Shown here: positions 28,629 to 39,356 of the stretch, piece by piece
How the letters are laid out: every line of letters begins with the position of its first letter
Position numbering within the stretch: position 1 is the stretch's first letter
From: Gracilaria gracilis
Lineage: Eukaryota; Rhodophyta; Florideophyceae; Gracilariales; Gracilariaceae
Reading direction: 5' to 3'
DNA: 64,000 nt
Assembly: GCA_030374805.1 (NCBI GenBank)
Contig: JARGSG010000069.1
Location: 124,001 to 188,000, forward strand
Translations under genes and position numbers: made by a program
The notes under the pieces: model-generated
What the model was told of the DNA's origin: nothing
What the model saw: the letters and a program-made list of their open reading frames with translations, nothing else
Database searches by the model: none

Positions 28629-31524
28629 CCTTCCTGGGGCGGGCAATGTGGAGCACAAGGCTAATGTGGTGCACTTACCCTCGCCGGATGATCCAAGCCT
28701 CAGCAGATCTCAATAACTCTGAACCTCCGCCTGAAGCACTCCGCTGTCTCCACTTGGACTACTACCATAGCTCGGAGTCAATTTCAGTCCCAATGGAGCT
28801 CTTTCTCGTCGTCCATTTCACTACAAAGACTACCAAATCATGTAAACAGCTTTATATCTATCTTTGTATGAGAAATGTAATTCAACGGTTCTACAGAGTT
28901 CTGACACTCTTCTCTTTATCCAGGGAATACAAAAGACCAGTATATTGACAGTCACTATCAAAAAACACCCATCTGAATCATCACCGACATCATGGTGACT
29001 CCGTCCATGTGACGCCAAACAATCAATCGAAAGCAAAGAGAAACAGCAGAAGAAATCATGCGCGCCAAACGAACTCAAGCAGCGTTCCTCCTAAACGAAA
29101 AACGGTCTTATAGAGCTGTTCACAGAGCCACAGGACTGTCCATGGCCACCATCGAAAGAGTGAAAACTCAAATGACACTGGCAGAAAAGGAAAATGGTTC
29201 CTACGATCAATTCCTACACGAGCTCAAGCGAGGACGCAAACCAGTCCTTACTTTTTTAGAAAAGAGATCAATTGTCGCGAGGCTGAAAGTGTGTGAAAGT
29301 CACGGCTTTCTCGTTTCGAAAGAGACACTGAAGTCAATCGCCGCAGAAGTTGCACTTGATGGGCGTCAAGGATTCCCAAACGAGTACCCAAGTGACGACT
29401 GGGTTCGCGGCTTTCGATCTCGTCACAGAGACATAAAATTTCGCAAGACGGAGTCCCGTGAGGGGGCCAAGATAGTGGCAGGTAACCCGGTTCACGTCAA
29501 AACCTTGGTACAGGCTCTCAAAGTTTGTGAGAAAGAAAATCCCGGAATTCTTGATGATCCACGATGCATATCGAATATGGACGAAACACAAGTCACCATA
29601 AACATGACAGAAAGTCATAAAGGTTTCGTTTCTGCAGAAACAAACCACGGTGGCCAAAAGATGAGCTGTGACTCCTCATGGAAGGCATTTGACTGCTGTT
29701 GTGATTGCAGCCCCGGCCGGAGATGTTCTCTCACCGTTCTTCATATTTACAGGCTCGAATAATATGGTACGCTGGCACAACAATTTCTCTCCGGAACAGT
29801 TTAAGGACGGAGCTGGAGTTCCGCACTGGTTGACAATGAAGAATTGGTTTTAGGTGACGCTTTCGCAATTGGCAGCGAAAATGGATCCATGACGCAGGAG
29901 CTTATTCCCTTCGTAATTGACCACATCAAAAAGCATGCACCCCAGTATACGAATGAAAAGAAGATGCTGCTCCTGGTCGATGGACACAAATCCAGAAATG
30001 GTCACATATGGCTCTCAAAAGCAAAAGCGGCAAACATTGAAGTCATTCAGACCCCCGCAAACACTTCTCACTTCTTGCAGGCTTGTGATCAATCTATCAA
30101 CAAGCAGTTCAAAGCTGTTATTTGCACAACCTTCGAGACGGTGGGAAAGATGTCATTTCTAGATTTTGGTGACATGGGAACCAAGCTCAAGCTCGGTGTT
30201 GCTGGGTTCGGAGCTCTAACTCCAGATGTTGTGAGGAAAGCATTTGAGGCTGTTGGTATTTGGCCCATAGATTTTAGGTTCTTGAGGTGGGCAGAAGAGA
30301 AGTGGACTGGCGTAAAGACACCAGAATCCGAAGCCCAACAACGCTCGCTTAGGATTGAGCTGCAGAACCAATGGAAAGAAATGCTTAAGATCGTTCGGCA
30401 GAAAGGTGACATAACTTTTAAAATGGACAGACTGGAGAACATCATTACCGCAGGGCACGCGAGAGTCAATTACATTCTTGAGAAGCGTACAGTGACCAAA
30501 TTGAAGGTTTGGAAGAATCCACCCGACTTTCACGATAGAACCACCATATCTCGCGGAATGCCAGCAGTTTATCTCATTCATGGTGAGCTGATCAAAAGGC
30601 GCCAGGAAGATCAAGAAGAACAATCCAAAGAAAAGAAACGCAAAGCCAGGAAGAAAAAGGAGAATGCTTTGCGTAGGCAACAAGTCGCAGAGCAGAAACA
30701 AAAGAAAAAAGAAGAACAAGCTGCGAAGAAAAGGAAGGCAGCCGATGAGAGAGAGCGTAAGCAGATGGAAACTGCTGTTAAGAAGCAGAAGCTTGCAAAA
30801 GAAAGAGCGATTAAAAAGAAAGAACCCGATGCAAAGCACAAAGTGAAAACAGGGCGCATTGCTCAACGCCGCAAGAACATCAGCGCTGAACGAACGGTCA
30901 CCAACAGATGGGAAGCATCAGAGAGTCCGGTGCCGCTAACGGTTCGTGACGAAAACCAGCAACAGTACTCTACTAATAATACAAATGCTCTCATCGGTGT
31001 GGATCGTGCAGGTTTTGAGACCGGTAAAGAGAATCAAAGCAATTGTGGCATTTTGGGGGAGCGCTGAAACGTTAGTTAAAAAGAAGATGGTCGAGAACAC
31101 ATTTGTGAATGATTCCAATGATGATACAAAGCCTTGGAATAAGGACGACTCTGAGGCAGCAAATGGTTTGCTTCAGCTTCGAAGTACAAATTTGGACGCC
31201 TAAGAAGAGCAGGAGGTGTATTTGACAAGCACACTGGAGAAAAACGATCGTTGAGAGCCAGCACTGCGTTTGTAACTCTTGGTTCTAAGCGAGATCGGTG
31301 CACCATATTGAGCTGCTTTTTGCCGAAAATGCAGGTCTAGAGGAGAGTTAACATGATCGACCGCTGTCGTCGCATGGTGTGTCCGTTGTAGCTCACCTCC
31401 TTTCAGGATCTTCAGCAACCCATGGGCTGTGATTAGGCTAGATTTGTGTTTAAAATAAAGCCATCAGCTTTCTGTTTCTTTCTAGTAAACAAAATATAGC
31501 ACCACAATACCCGCCCGAGGAAGG
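28629..31524 (+). mobile_element. pogo-like DNA transposon inserted in the DIRS recombinase gene
   Basis: The element is 2,896 bp, flanked by TA (28627-28628 and 31525-31526). Its left end reads CCTTCCTGGGGCGGGCAATG. The right end, read inward on the minus strand, reads CCTTCCTCGGGCGGGTATTG, so the terminal repeats are about 25 bp with few differences. It contains one transposase gene on +. It belongs to a different lineage from Tigger copies A and B: different ends, different transposase and longer. Recombinase sequence of the host retroelement lies directly on both sides. Confidence 0.85.
29058..31067 (+). pseudogene. pogo-like transposase (DDE_1, DD35D) with two compensating frame changes
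   Basis: From ATG 29058 the frame gives a helix-turn-helix region (YRAVHRATGLSMATIERV), a second DNA-binding domain and the first catalytic aspartate, Asp175 (ISNMDETQV). Phase is lost near 29.65-29.73 kb, where the next frame reads HLTAVVIAAPAGDVLSPFFI. It returns at about 29850 to the original phase. That second part holds LLLVDGHKSRNG (Asp46 of its frame) and ACDQSINKQFK (Asp82), 35 residues between them. The last 150 residues are an extreme Lys/Arg/Glu helix (about 30590-30850), a likely coiled coil and nuclear localisation region. Apart from about 190 bases the gene is in good condition, so it is fairly young. Confidence 0.8.
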
Positions 31525-32224
31525 TACTACAGCGTTAGTTCGATCTTTGGTGACGGCGTACGCCAGGCGCGAACATGAAAGATATCCAGGGACTGAAACC
31601 AGGATTGGAATGCCCGCTGGGTTGATGAGGCGCGTGCTCGAATACGGACTCAACACAATGGATGCCAATTGTGCCATGATTGTATTTGCCTTCCTGTTCC
31701 AGGTCCGTTCCATCTCAGTCGAAGCCGTGCAACCGTCGGATATCCAATGGGAGGATGACTGCATCGTAGTAATTTTTTCACGCCGGAAACGTACTGGTGC
31801 GGCATCACAAAGACGACCTCTTCTGCTGCGTCTCCCTCACTCCGCGATGTGGGACAGTAACACATCGCCAATTGCACTGTTCCGTAAGTGGGCGGCGATG
31901 AGACCACTATTTCAGTTTTTCTTTCAAAATGAACTGTGTCCGATGCGGCTTTCAACCGCAGTGAATACTGTTCTACGCCGGCTCGGCACGCTGGACCCTT
32001 TCGGCTGCTACTGTGCGTCCTACAGCCCCCGAATCGGGGGCTTCAACGAACTACTCTGTCAGGGATTCTCGCGAATTTGGATCATGCAGCGCATGGATTG
32101 GCAGGCGGAACATATGTTTGCGATTTATTTTGATTCACGCATCTCATTCACAGGCGCTTCTCATTGGGTTTTTTGGGCATATGCGCCCGGGCGCCTGACC
32201 AACCGCCAATTATTTTGGATCTTT

Positions 32225-32374
32225 ACGTAACTGTACATATTTTGTGTATAGGTTTGAAGATCTCTCGTGAAGCAGGGAGTGTCTGAATTGTACAATCAGT
32301 ATACCGACCGTCCAAATGTTCTGGGACTACTTATATGGCATTTTGCTCACTCAGCACATCAGTACGACCTGGTA
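32225..32374 (+). repeat. right terminal direct repeat of the DIRS-like element (interrupted)
   Basis: It begins just after the end of the recombinase frame and matches 25361-25510. It stops at a TA where Tigger copy B is inserted. The remaining bases of the repeat (TGTCTATTTTTCGTTTT) resume after the TA at 34595-34596. Confidence 0.85.
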
Positions 32375-34594
32375 TCCGTCCAACCCTTAAATCGGCAGAT
32401 ATCCTAAAATCGGCAAAGCTGTTCTTCTCCCAGTTTCGACGATTTGGCAATAAGAGTACAGTAAAAGAGTAAACACTACGCATTCTACCTCGCGTACCGC
32501 ACCAACAGGTATTACGTTAGACAATGTAAAGTCATTTTCAAAAAGCGCGCGCTTTCAGCTTTCAAACGATGTAGCTTTGACACCGCGCGTCACCGGAGTA
32601 GCTCGCAGCGATGGAAATCGTTCCATCGAAGAAGAATGGACTCACGATACGCGGTTTTGCCAACCGCCGTTTACGATCGTTTTTCGAAACAAACTTCGTC
32701 GCATGTGTTATTAAAGGACCACTCGGTCAGTGTGGGTGTACTTCGTCGAACATATACATCATGGAATCGACGATATCCAGCTTCCCAACCAGTAGACCCC
32801 ACAGATATTCACCTGCAACTCACTCCCAAAGGCCGACTTACAGCCTTAACGGCAGACGAAGAGAACACAATTGCCGAACTGATTCTCTATTACGCGGACA
32901 ACAATACTCCCCTAACTAGACAAGGCATCCGAGATTTAGTGCAGGATTACGTTTCCTTATTACCACCAGCAAAGCAGGCAGAAGTGGGATTCAACAACAA
33001 CCGTCCATCCAACCATTGGGTCACCACATTCCTCAGGCGTAATGACCTTCAGGTCCAGCATGTGCTGCTCATGGACGACAAACGCGTGAAGGCCGTTACC
33101 CCAGAAAACCTTACCGAACACATAGCCAGAGGAGGCAGCGCTAATACGTTACAACATCAAGGAGCCTCGTTATATCTTCAACACCGATCAATCCGGATCC
33201 TCGTTTGATAAAATGAATGGGAAAAGCCTCCGCAAGGGTGTTGGCACAGTTGGTGCACGACTGATCCAGAAGGCCCTATCCACGAAAGAAGCACTTGACA
33301 GAGTGACAGTAATGTCCGCTGGCGCTGCGGATGGAACTGTCTACAAACCCGCGATCATCTTTCCAGGAAAGCTCGCGCATTTTCTCCGCGTTAGAGGTGA
33401 AGTCCAATCACTTCATTCAGTATTGCCCCACTGTTACCTTTTTCATCGTAACCAACCAGGAGCGGACACGGAAACTGTATTTCAATGGGCGCGTGGGTTC
33501 GTAGAGGAGACGAAGACATTGCGAAAGAACGGTCAGCGGTTGCTTCTCTTGCAGGATGGGTACGGAGCCCATGTGCAGTACCAGACATTGAAATGTTTAA
33601 AGGAGAACAGTATAATTGTCATCGCCCTCCCTGCCCATACATCGCACATAACGCAGCCACTGGATGTCGACGTTTTCAGTTTCTACAAGTCCCATCTCCA
33701 GCACGAGCTTCACAAGGCTGCGCGACAGACGCTAAAGCTCAACGCTTTTGATGTAGGCCAATGTATCAGCAGCGCATACTCCGATTCACACACTGCCATC
33801 AACATACGCTCAGAAATTCACAAGACGGGTGTATGGGATCAGGAGTTATTCAAGCCAAATCTGGCCCGCTGCAGAAGTATATGGTAGAAAAGAATGGAAA
33901 ACGAGTTATTCCGGTGACGGTAAAGAAGTTAATGGATTTTTTCAGAGGGCGTCATCGTACATTGCTTCGAGACGCCTTCGTTGAGGAGGAAGGACGTGTG
34001 CGAATAAGTACGACCGCAGATGCACACTTGACTTCCGACGCAGTGTTGGCAGCCGTTCAGCAACGTGCGGTTGCTCAGCACGCAAAACAGAGAGCTGCAG
34101 AGGCCCAGAAGCTGGAGGCGGCGTTTAAAGAGCCAAAAGCGGACATAATGCGTCTAATAAAGTAAGCGCCACAATGAAACGTCCGACGCCTTGATAAGTC
34201 AAGAAAGGCCCGCAGAGAGGCTGGAAGAGCGAGAGCGCGTGTCAGAATGTTGATGGGGGTGTTGAAAGGCGAGGAGAACGCCCATGGTTATTCAAGCGTT
34301 TGAAATCCTTGAACGGATATTGGATTGCAACGCGCATATTTTTTGTTCAGCTTAAGGATTTCTTGTTTGTAAGCTCTGTGAAGCAGTTGCTTGTAGAAAA
34401 AGTAGAACAAGTAGAAAAGTAGCGCGCTCCGTAAAAACTCTTTTGTTTTCTTTTCAGAACGGGTGATTGGAGAATGTCTTGGATGCCTGTGGGGAGAGTT
34501 TGGAGCCGATCGAGAAAGCTGAGCATGAGATTAACCCAGTTTACTGAAGACAGTCCCCGAAATTTTTGTCCCTTGTCGATTTAAGGGTTGATCA
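32375..34594 (+). mobile_element. Tigger/pogo-like DNA transposon, copy B
   Basis: The element is 2,220 bp with TA at 32373-32374 and 34595-34596. The left end is TCCGTCCAACCCTTAAATCG and the right end, inward, is TGATCAACCCTTAAATCGAC. It is the same family as copy A (12101-14312). It is inserted inside the right terminal repeat of the DIRS-like element, whose sequence continues beyond the right TA. It is therefore younger than that element. Confidence 0.88.
32636..34165 (+). pseudogene. Tigger/pogo-like transposase, copy B, frameshifted
   Basis: The frame starts at ATG 32636 (MDSRYAVLPTAVYDRFSKQT) and holds the helix-turn-helix region to about 33140. The catalytic part then continues in another frame (about 33170-33887) with NTDQSG, LLLQDGYGAH and TQPLDVDVF. 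The C-terminal region returns to the first frame (about 33865-34165). Breaks are therefore two indel sites rather than internal stops, the reverse of copy A. LQDGYGAH has Asp at the position of the second catalytic acid. Copies A and B clearly align through the whole protein. Confidence 0.82.
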
Positions 34595-34615
34595 TAAATG
34601 TCTATTTTTCGTTTT

Positions 34616-36334
34616 CCACCCAGTCCCGCGTTGCGCCCTCTCTCTCAACATGTCTTTTTATCTCCTTATTCTTGCAACGTGGCTATAGGTGCCACGGAAC
34701 ACTGAGTATTGTTTTTATCTTTGGCAACATCTTTAGTATGACACTTTTCGTAAAGTGATATTTTATCTTCATATGAATGATCGTTGCATAAGCGCATGCA
34801 AGGTTTTTTTCTTGAATGTTTAATTTTTTGGCGTGATAGTGATTTATTGTAGAGACTATTTCTGAAGACACACAAATATGTGCTATGTGACACGACGCAT
34901 TGTTCCAAGTTTTTTAATCGTGCCGTTATACTTTTTACCAAGAAAATAATTATTATTTTTTATCCTCGTCAAAATCTTTTATGTTTCGACTATAAAAATA
35001 TAAAAAGACTTAGAATCGAGATCGGTGTTACAATTACTGGCATAGTTAAAAGTCTCAATTTCATTGAAGAGCCCATATTTTTTGCCATTGCAATCGTAAA
35101 ATACGATATTGGAATAAATATTGAATTTTGTACATCTTATTGTTTGGATTAAACTGCTAGACTATGCAAAATTGTAAAGTCTCTTGAAAACTTCGTACTT
35201 TTGACAGGTTATTTTGAGTATGGTTTCGAGGAACATATCCTTAAATATTTTGAAACACAATGGATCTTGTTTTGCAAATGTTCAATATTGGATTTCTATT
35301 ATTACGAACCAAAACTGAAAGCTTTGCTAGAGAAATAAGAAGCAAATCATTTTGTAAATTGTGATATGATTCGGAATTCCTTTTTTTTGAGTTATTGTCT
35401 TTTATCCTTCATATTGTATATTTCGGTAAAACCGCCACATAATTAACGTCATAGCATATTTGTTTACTCTACACTAGATACGGAAAAGTATGCACAAACG
35501 CGGTTTCCCCGAAGCTCCCAGTCAGAAATTCGGGCCTGATCTATGCGCTTTCCACGCGTCTCCCTTCAGCAACTTCAGCTGTTTGGCTTCCTTGTTAGAA
35601 AAAAGGAAAACCGTTTCACCTAGGCCCCTCGCGAGCTACCTACAAATAGAAGGGTAGTATAGCCAAAGACGCGAATACAATTCCCTAATTTACATTGTTT
35701 CCAAAACAAGAAACACCAACACGTGCCGGACGTACATACAAGGACTTTCGCATTGACTACCAACACTGCTGGATGCAATTCACACACGATAACACCAAGG
35801 ACGGTGTGGCTTGCGGTCACCACACCGTGAGCGCCCAAAGCTCAATCGCCAACCGCCTTCTTGAGTTTTCTGGAGATCCATGGTTCACCATTCCCAATCT
35901 GGGACGAAATCGTACAACCTGGGACACACACCACCTGCACACCCAAAGTTCGGGGGCACCGCTGTAGCCAGTTTTGGCTTGGTCCAGACTAACGTGTCGT
36001 CTTGGGTAGGTGGGCCCCCCACCCACAATCCCATAAGCTGAATGAAGACCTGTCGGTAGCGATTGTGGGTAATATGACGGATTGGAAAACACTCGATAAA
36101 CGACATGGTTCCCAACCGAGTTTCACCCTGTCGCATTTAAGCAGCAGCATTCTGCCCTCCCAGTAATCGACAGACATCAACCCCCGGCTTGGCACAGAAG
36201 CAGTGCCGTCGTTTGCCTCATCAAAGTCACGACAAAGCAGTTACTGTTCTCCGCCTCGGTTCCCACCAGCCCCTTTTGGCCGTAGTTGTTCAACTTTTAC
36301 TATCTTTCCTTTCTGTTCAACGTATTGTTTGGTC
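34616..36334. other. AT-rich island (about 34.66-35.48 kb) and catalase upstream region
   Basis: Base composition changes sharply at about 34.66 kb to strongly AT-rich and returns to normal by 35.5 kb. Small frames in it have no recognisable domain. I looked for organelle-like genes and saw none. The last 800 bases before the catalase start hold several short frames on both strands but nothing I can name. No TATA box can be assigned. Confidence 0.4.
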
Positions 36335-37864
36335 ATGACGTTCCTGAAATACTTGTTCGCCGCCGTGGTGATCCAAATCTGCTCAGGGAATCAGATTCTC
36401 ACAGGGGAGACTGGACGATATGCAGGCTCAAATCAACACTCGCAGTCAGCATCTATTCAGGGCCCGCTTCTTCTTCAAGATATCTACATGCTGGAAAAGC
36501 TGCGCCGATTCAACCATGAACGTATCCCAGAACGCGTTGTACATGGAAGAGGAGCAGGTGCACACGGTTACTTTCAACCCTACCATTCCTTGGCTCATCT
36601 TACAAGAGCGAAGCTGTTCAACACTAACGAAAGGACAGAAGTGTTCGTGCGCTTTTCAACTGTGATTCATGGAAAACATTCCCCGGAGACAGTCAGGGAT
36701 CCAAGAGGATTCGCAATCAAGTTCAAGACCGAAGAGGGAAATTGGGATCTGGTTGGAAACAACTTGCCGGTGTTCTTCATTCGAGATGTAATCAAGTTTC
36801 CGGACATGGTGCACAGCCTGAAGCCCGACCCGGTCACAAACTTGCAAGATCCGAACCGTTTCTTCGATTTCTTCTCCGCGCTGGGCGGAATGGCCACCAA
36901 CATGCTCACTCACATTTATTCGGATCTTGGGATTCCGGCATCCTATCGGTTTATGGATGGCAACTCCGTGCATGCTTACAAATTTGTCAACGCGGATCGA
37001 AAGGTCACATATGTCAAATTTCGTTGGTTTACTAATCAAGGTGTCCGAAACCTCACTCGAAAGCAGGCAGCCCGCATTCAGTCTCAGAGTTTCAGCCATG
37101 CTACCAAGGATCTTTACGACGCTATTGAAAGTAAGGATTTCCCGTCTTGGGAGCTGGCTATCCAAACCATGAAGCCGGAACAGCTTGACGACTTTGAATT
37201 CAACCCTCTCGATGCAACAAAGGAGTGGCCTGTGGATCAATTCCCTTTCACTCCAGTCGGCAGAATTGTGCTTGACCGAATCCCGGCCAACTTTCACATC
37301 TTCTCAGAGCAATCTGCTTTCGACCCAGGAAACTTCCTTCCTGCAGCCATCGAGCCTTCCGAGGACCGTTTGTTACAAGGGCGTCTGGTGTCCTACCACG
37401 AATCTCAGACACACCGGCTTGGTTCCAACGCATTCCATCTACTTTCTGTTAACAAACCCATATCAGAGGTTCACACTTACAATCAGGACGGAGTAATGAC
37501 CTATGAGCATGCATGGAATGGTTCCATCAACTACGAACCGAACAACTCTCCTCATTCTTACCTCGAAGATTCCACTTACAAGTACTCGACCATGTCAGTT
37601 TGCGGAAGTTACCAACAGGCGGCAATTGAGAAAACTCTGAACTTCAAGCAGGCAGGTGAAACATACCGCAGATTTTCCAGGAGGGATCAAAAGAATCTGG
37701 TTGATAACCTTGCAGCCGATCTGGTTCAAGTGAGGGCAGAAAAGGTGAGGAATATGATGTGTGCACACTTTTACAAGGCCGATGAACAATATGGACGTCG
37801 CGTTGCGTCAAAGGTAGACTGCAACATGGACTTGGTGAAGAAGGCGGCGCTCGATCTTAATTGA
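36335..37864 (+). CDS. secreted monofunctional haem catalase
   Basis: The enzyme turns hydrogen peroxide into water and oxygen. The frame is open from 36203, but the ATG at 36335 gives a good signal peptide (MTFLKYLFAAVVIQICSGNQ) and a 509-residue, small-subunit catalase. The distal haem residues are His70 (in ERVVHGRGAGAHGYF) and Asn143 (in DLVGNNLPVFFIRD). The proximal ligand is Tyr354 with Arg350 (in LLQGRLVSYHESQTHRLG). The C-terminal YRRFSRRDQKNLVDNLA and ADEQYGRRVA stretches resemble small-subunit bacterial and clade-3 catalases. There is no C-terminal peroxisomal signal. An export signal in place of a peroxisomal one suggests action in the wall or secretory path. No introns are visible, and all catalytic residues are present. 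Confidence 0.93.
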   Translation: MTFLKYLFAAVVIQICSGNQILTGETGRYAGSNQHSQSASIQGPLLLQDIYMLEKLRRFNHERIPERVVHGRGAGAHGYFQPYHSLAHLTRAKLFNTNERTEVFVRFSTVIHGKHSPETVRDPRGFAIKFKTEEGNWDLVGNNLPVFFIRDVIKFPDMVHSLKPDPVTNLQDPNRFFDFFSALGGMATNMLTHIYSDLGIPASYRFMDGNSVHAYKFVNADRKVTYVKFRWFTNQGVRNLTRKQAARIQSQSFSHATKDLYDAIESKDFPSWELAIQTMKPEQLDDFEFNPLDATKEWPVDQFPFTPVGRIVLDRIPANFHIFSEQSAFDPGNFLPAAIEPSEDRLLQGRLVSYHESQTHRLGSNAFHLLSVNKPISEVHTYNQDGVMTYEHAWNGSINYEPNNSPHSYLEDSTYKYSTMSVCGSYQQAAIEKTLNFKQAGETYRRFSRRDQKNLVDNLAADLVQVRAEKVRNMMCAHFYKADEQYGRRVASKVDCNMDLVKKAALDLN

Positions 37865-38950
37865 GCTATAGTATGTAATGGGTGACAGGTACAAAAGTGT
37901 TTGAGAAGCTTCGAGAAAGAAAATAGAAGCAAATAGAAACTTTAGTTGTCCAGCGACAGTCTAGATTAATGCATCACCATTAAACCTTCGAGAACGCTTC
38001 CAATATAAATTCCACCAGAGTGTTATACTGTACATATACCCCATAGAAGGATCCAAGACGGTCAACTATGACTATTTGTGGGTCTATGCGTCCTGGCACT
38101 CAGGTCCACATTGAAGAAGAAAGTATGAAAATAAGAACACAAACGTAAAAAAGTTCGTTACAGTATGGCACATAGCTTAGATATTGCAAAAGGTACGAAA
38201 ATTGGAAAGCAGCTGAACAATAAAACGCAATGGAAGATAAAGTAAAAGATTAAAACGCCATGGGAGAACCAAGGTAAAACAAAAGGGAGTAGACAGAGAG
38301 AGTAACCAAAGAAAGGAATAATGAGTCAGACCAAGCTCGGTCTGCTCTCTGCTGCTGCCGGCAGAGTATCTCAAGCCATAAAATAAAGACTGCCATTCCA
38401 AAAGAGATGCACTAGAGTGCGGTTGTGACCAAGCACGCGACCCTGAAAGCCTGGACGTTATAAGTGCGTGTACCGTTATATCTCCAGAGCTGCCAGCTCC
38501 ATACGATGTGTACCTTCATGAGATAATTGAGAGACACGAGATTCCAAGAGATGCGGAACACTTGTATGTGATATTGAAGAGATCTGTTCCGTGTTGAGCT
38601 TATTGTGGAATATGGACATGAAAGAACTGTTCAATGTAGAAAAAGGCGTTTCCAATGCACCGTAAAAGTGTGAGAAATGTGTCCTGCAGGGCTGGTAGCC
38701 AATTTAATATTACGACTTTGGTGGATACGCGATCCACCAGAACTCAACTCAAAGTCAGTGAATTGGTGTTTCTTGTTCGGGAATCATTGTGAATTGTGGA
38801 ATTGCCTCTTTGGCATGTTACCTATCGTAAGTTGAAAGTGCACGTGTACGCTTACCGTGTATCTGTACAAGGGTAGTATTCAAGCCCACGAGGTGGCTGC
38901 GACCCTCAACATGTTGAACAATAACATCATCTACAACCTTCATCTACGTA
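37865..38950. other. catalase downstream region, nothing recognised
   Basis: Only short frames without domains are seen. No repeat terminus, RNA gene or clear terminator is seen. Confidence 0.4.
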
Positions 38951-39356
38951 CTACCTTCGTGGTTGGCTGCGGCTTATGAGGCGTGTGCGCGTGGGGTGAC
39001 GCGCATCTGCTCCTGCGGCGTCGCCGTCCAGCAGCATCGACAGCGTTGTGTTGCCGGCGTCATTCTGTTTGAGCGGCGCAGCGCGACTCGCCACGGACGG
39101 TTTGTTGCCACGCGCATCGCAGTGAAGCGCCGTCTCTCCGTCAGCACAGGTGCAGTGAACAGCGGCGCCGCGCGCCAGTAGCGCTTTCACGACGCCCCCG
39201 CATCCGCACGAAGCGTCACGAAGCGTCGCTGTGCAATGCAGTTTCGCCATCGTTTGCTCTGCCGTTCACGGGGGCGCCGCGCGCCAGCAGCCTCTTCGCT
39301 TGCTTCAAATCGCCGAATGCGGTAGCATCTCGCGGCCGGAGCTTGTTGTCGGCCAT
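38951..39356 (-). pseudogene. small ankyrin-repeat protein, frameshifted by a 10-bp tandem duplication
   Basis: From ATG 39356 the frame reads MADNKLRPRDATAFGDLKQA, then KRLLARGAPVN and DGETALH, a first ankyrin repeat. The phase then changes. The second frame (ending 38951) reads VVKALLARGAAVHC, then DGETALHCDARGNK and DAGNTTLSMLL, giving further repeats. At the change the plus strand holds ACGAAGCGTC twice in tandem (39208-39217 and 39218-39227). A duplication of 10 bp shifts phase by one, so it is the probable cause. The intact gene would encode about 131 residues with around three ankyrin repeats, used for protein binding. GC content is higher than in the neighbours. Confidence 0.6.

Larger units (their letters stand above)
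25361..34615 (+). mobile_element. DIRS-like (tyrosine recombinase) retroelement fossil with two nested DNA transposons
   Basis: A gag-like region (about 25589-26260) is followed by a reverse transcriptase (about 26673-27320) with a YLDDFL active-site motif, an RNase H-like region to about 27.8 kb, and a tyrosine recombinase whose two parts flank a DNA transposon. Direct terminal repeats of about 165 bp bound it (25361-25526; 32225-32374 plus a remainder at 34597-34615). The repeats are roughly 95% identical over 150 bases, so the insertion is moderately old. The element is broken in at least six places besides two insertions, a pogo-like element at 28629-31524 and Tigger copy B at 32375-34594. 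Without the inserts it is about 4.1 kb, in line with the family. Confidence 0.8.
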
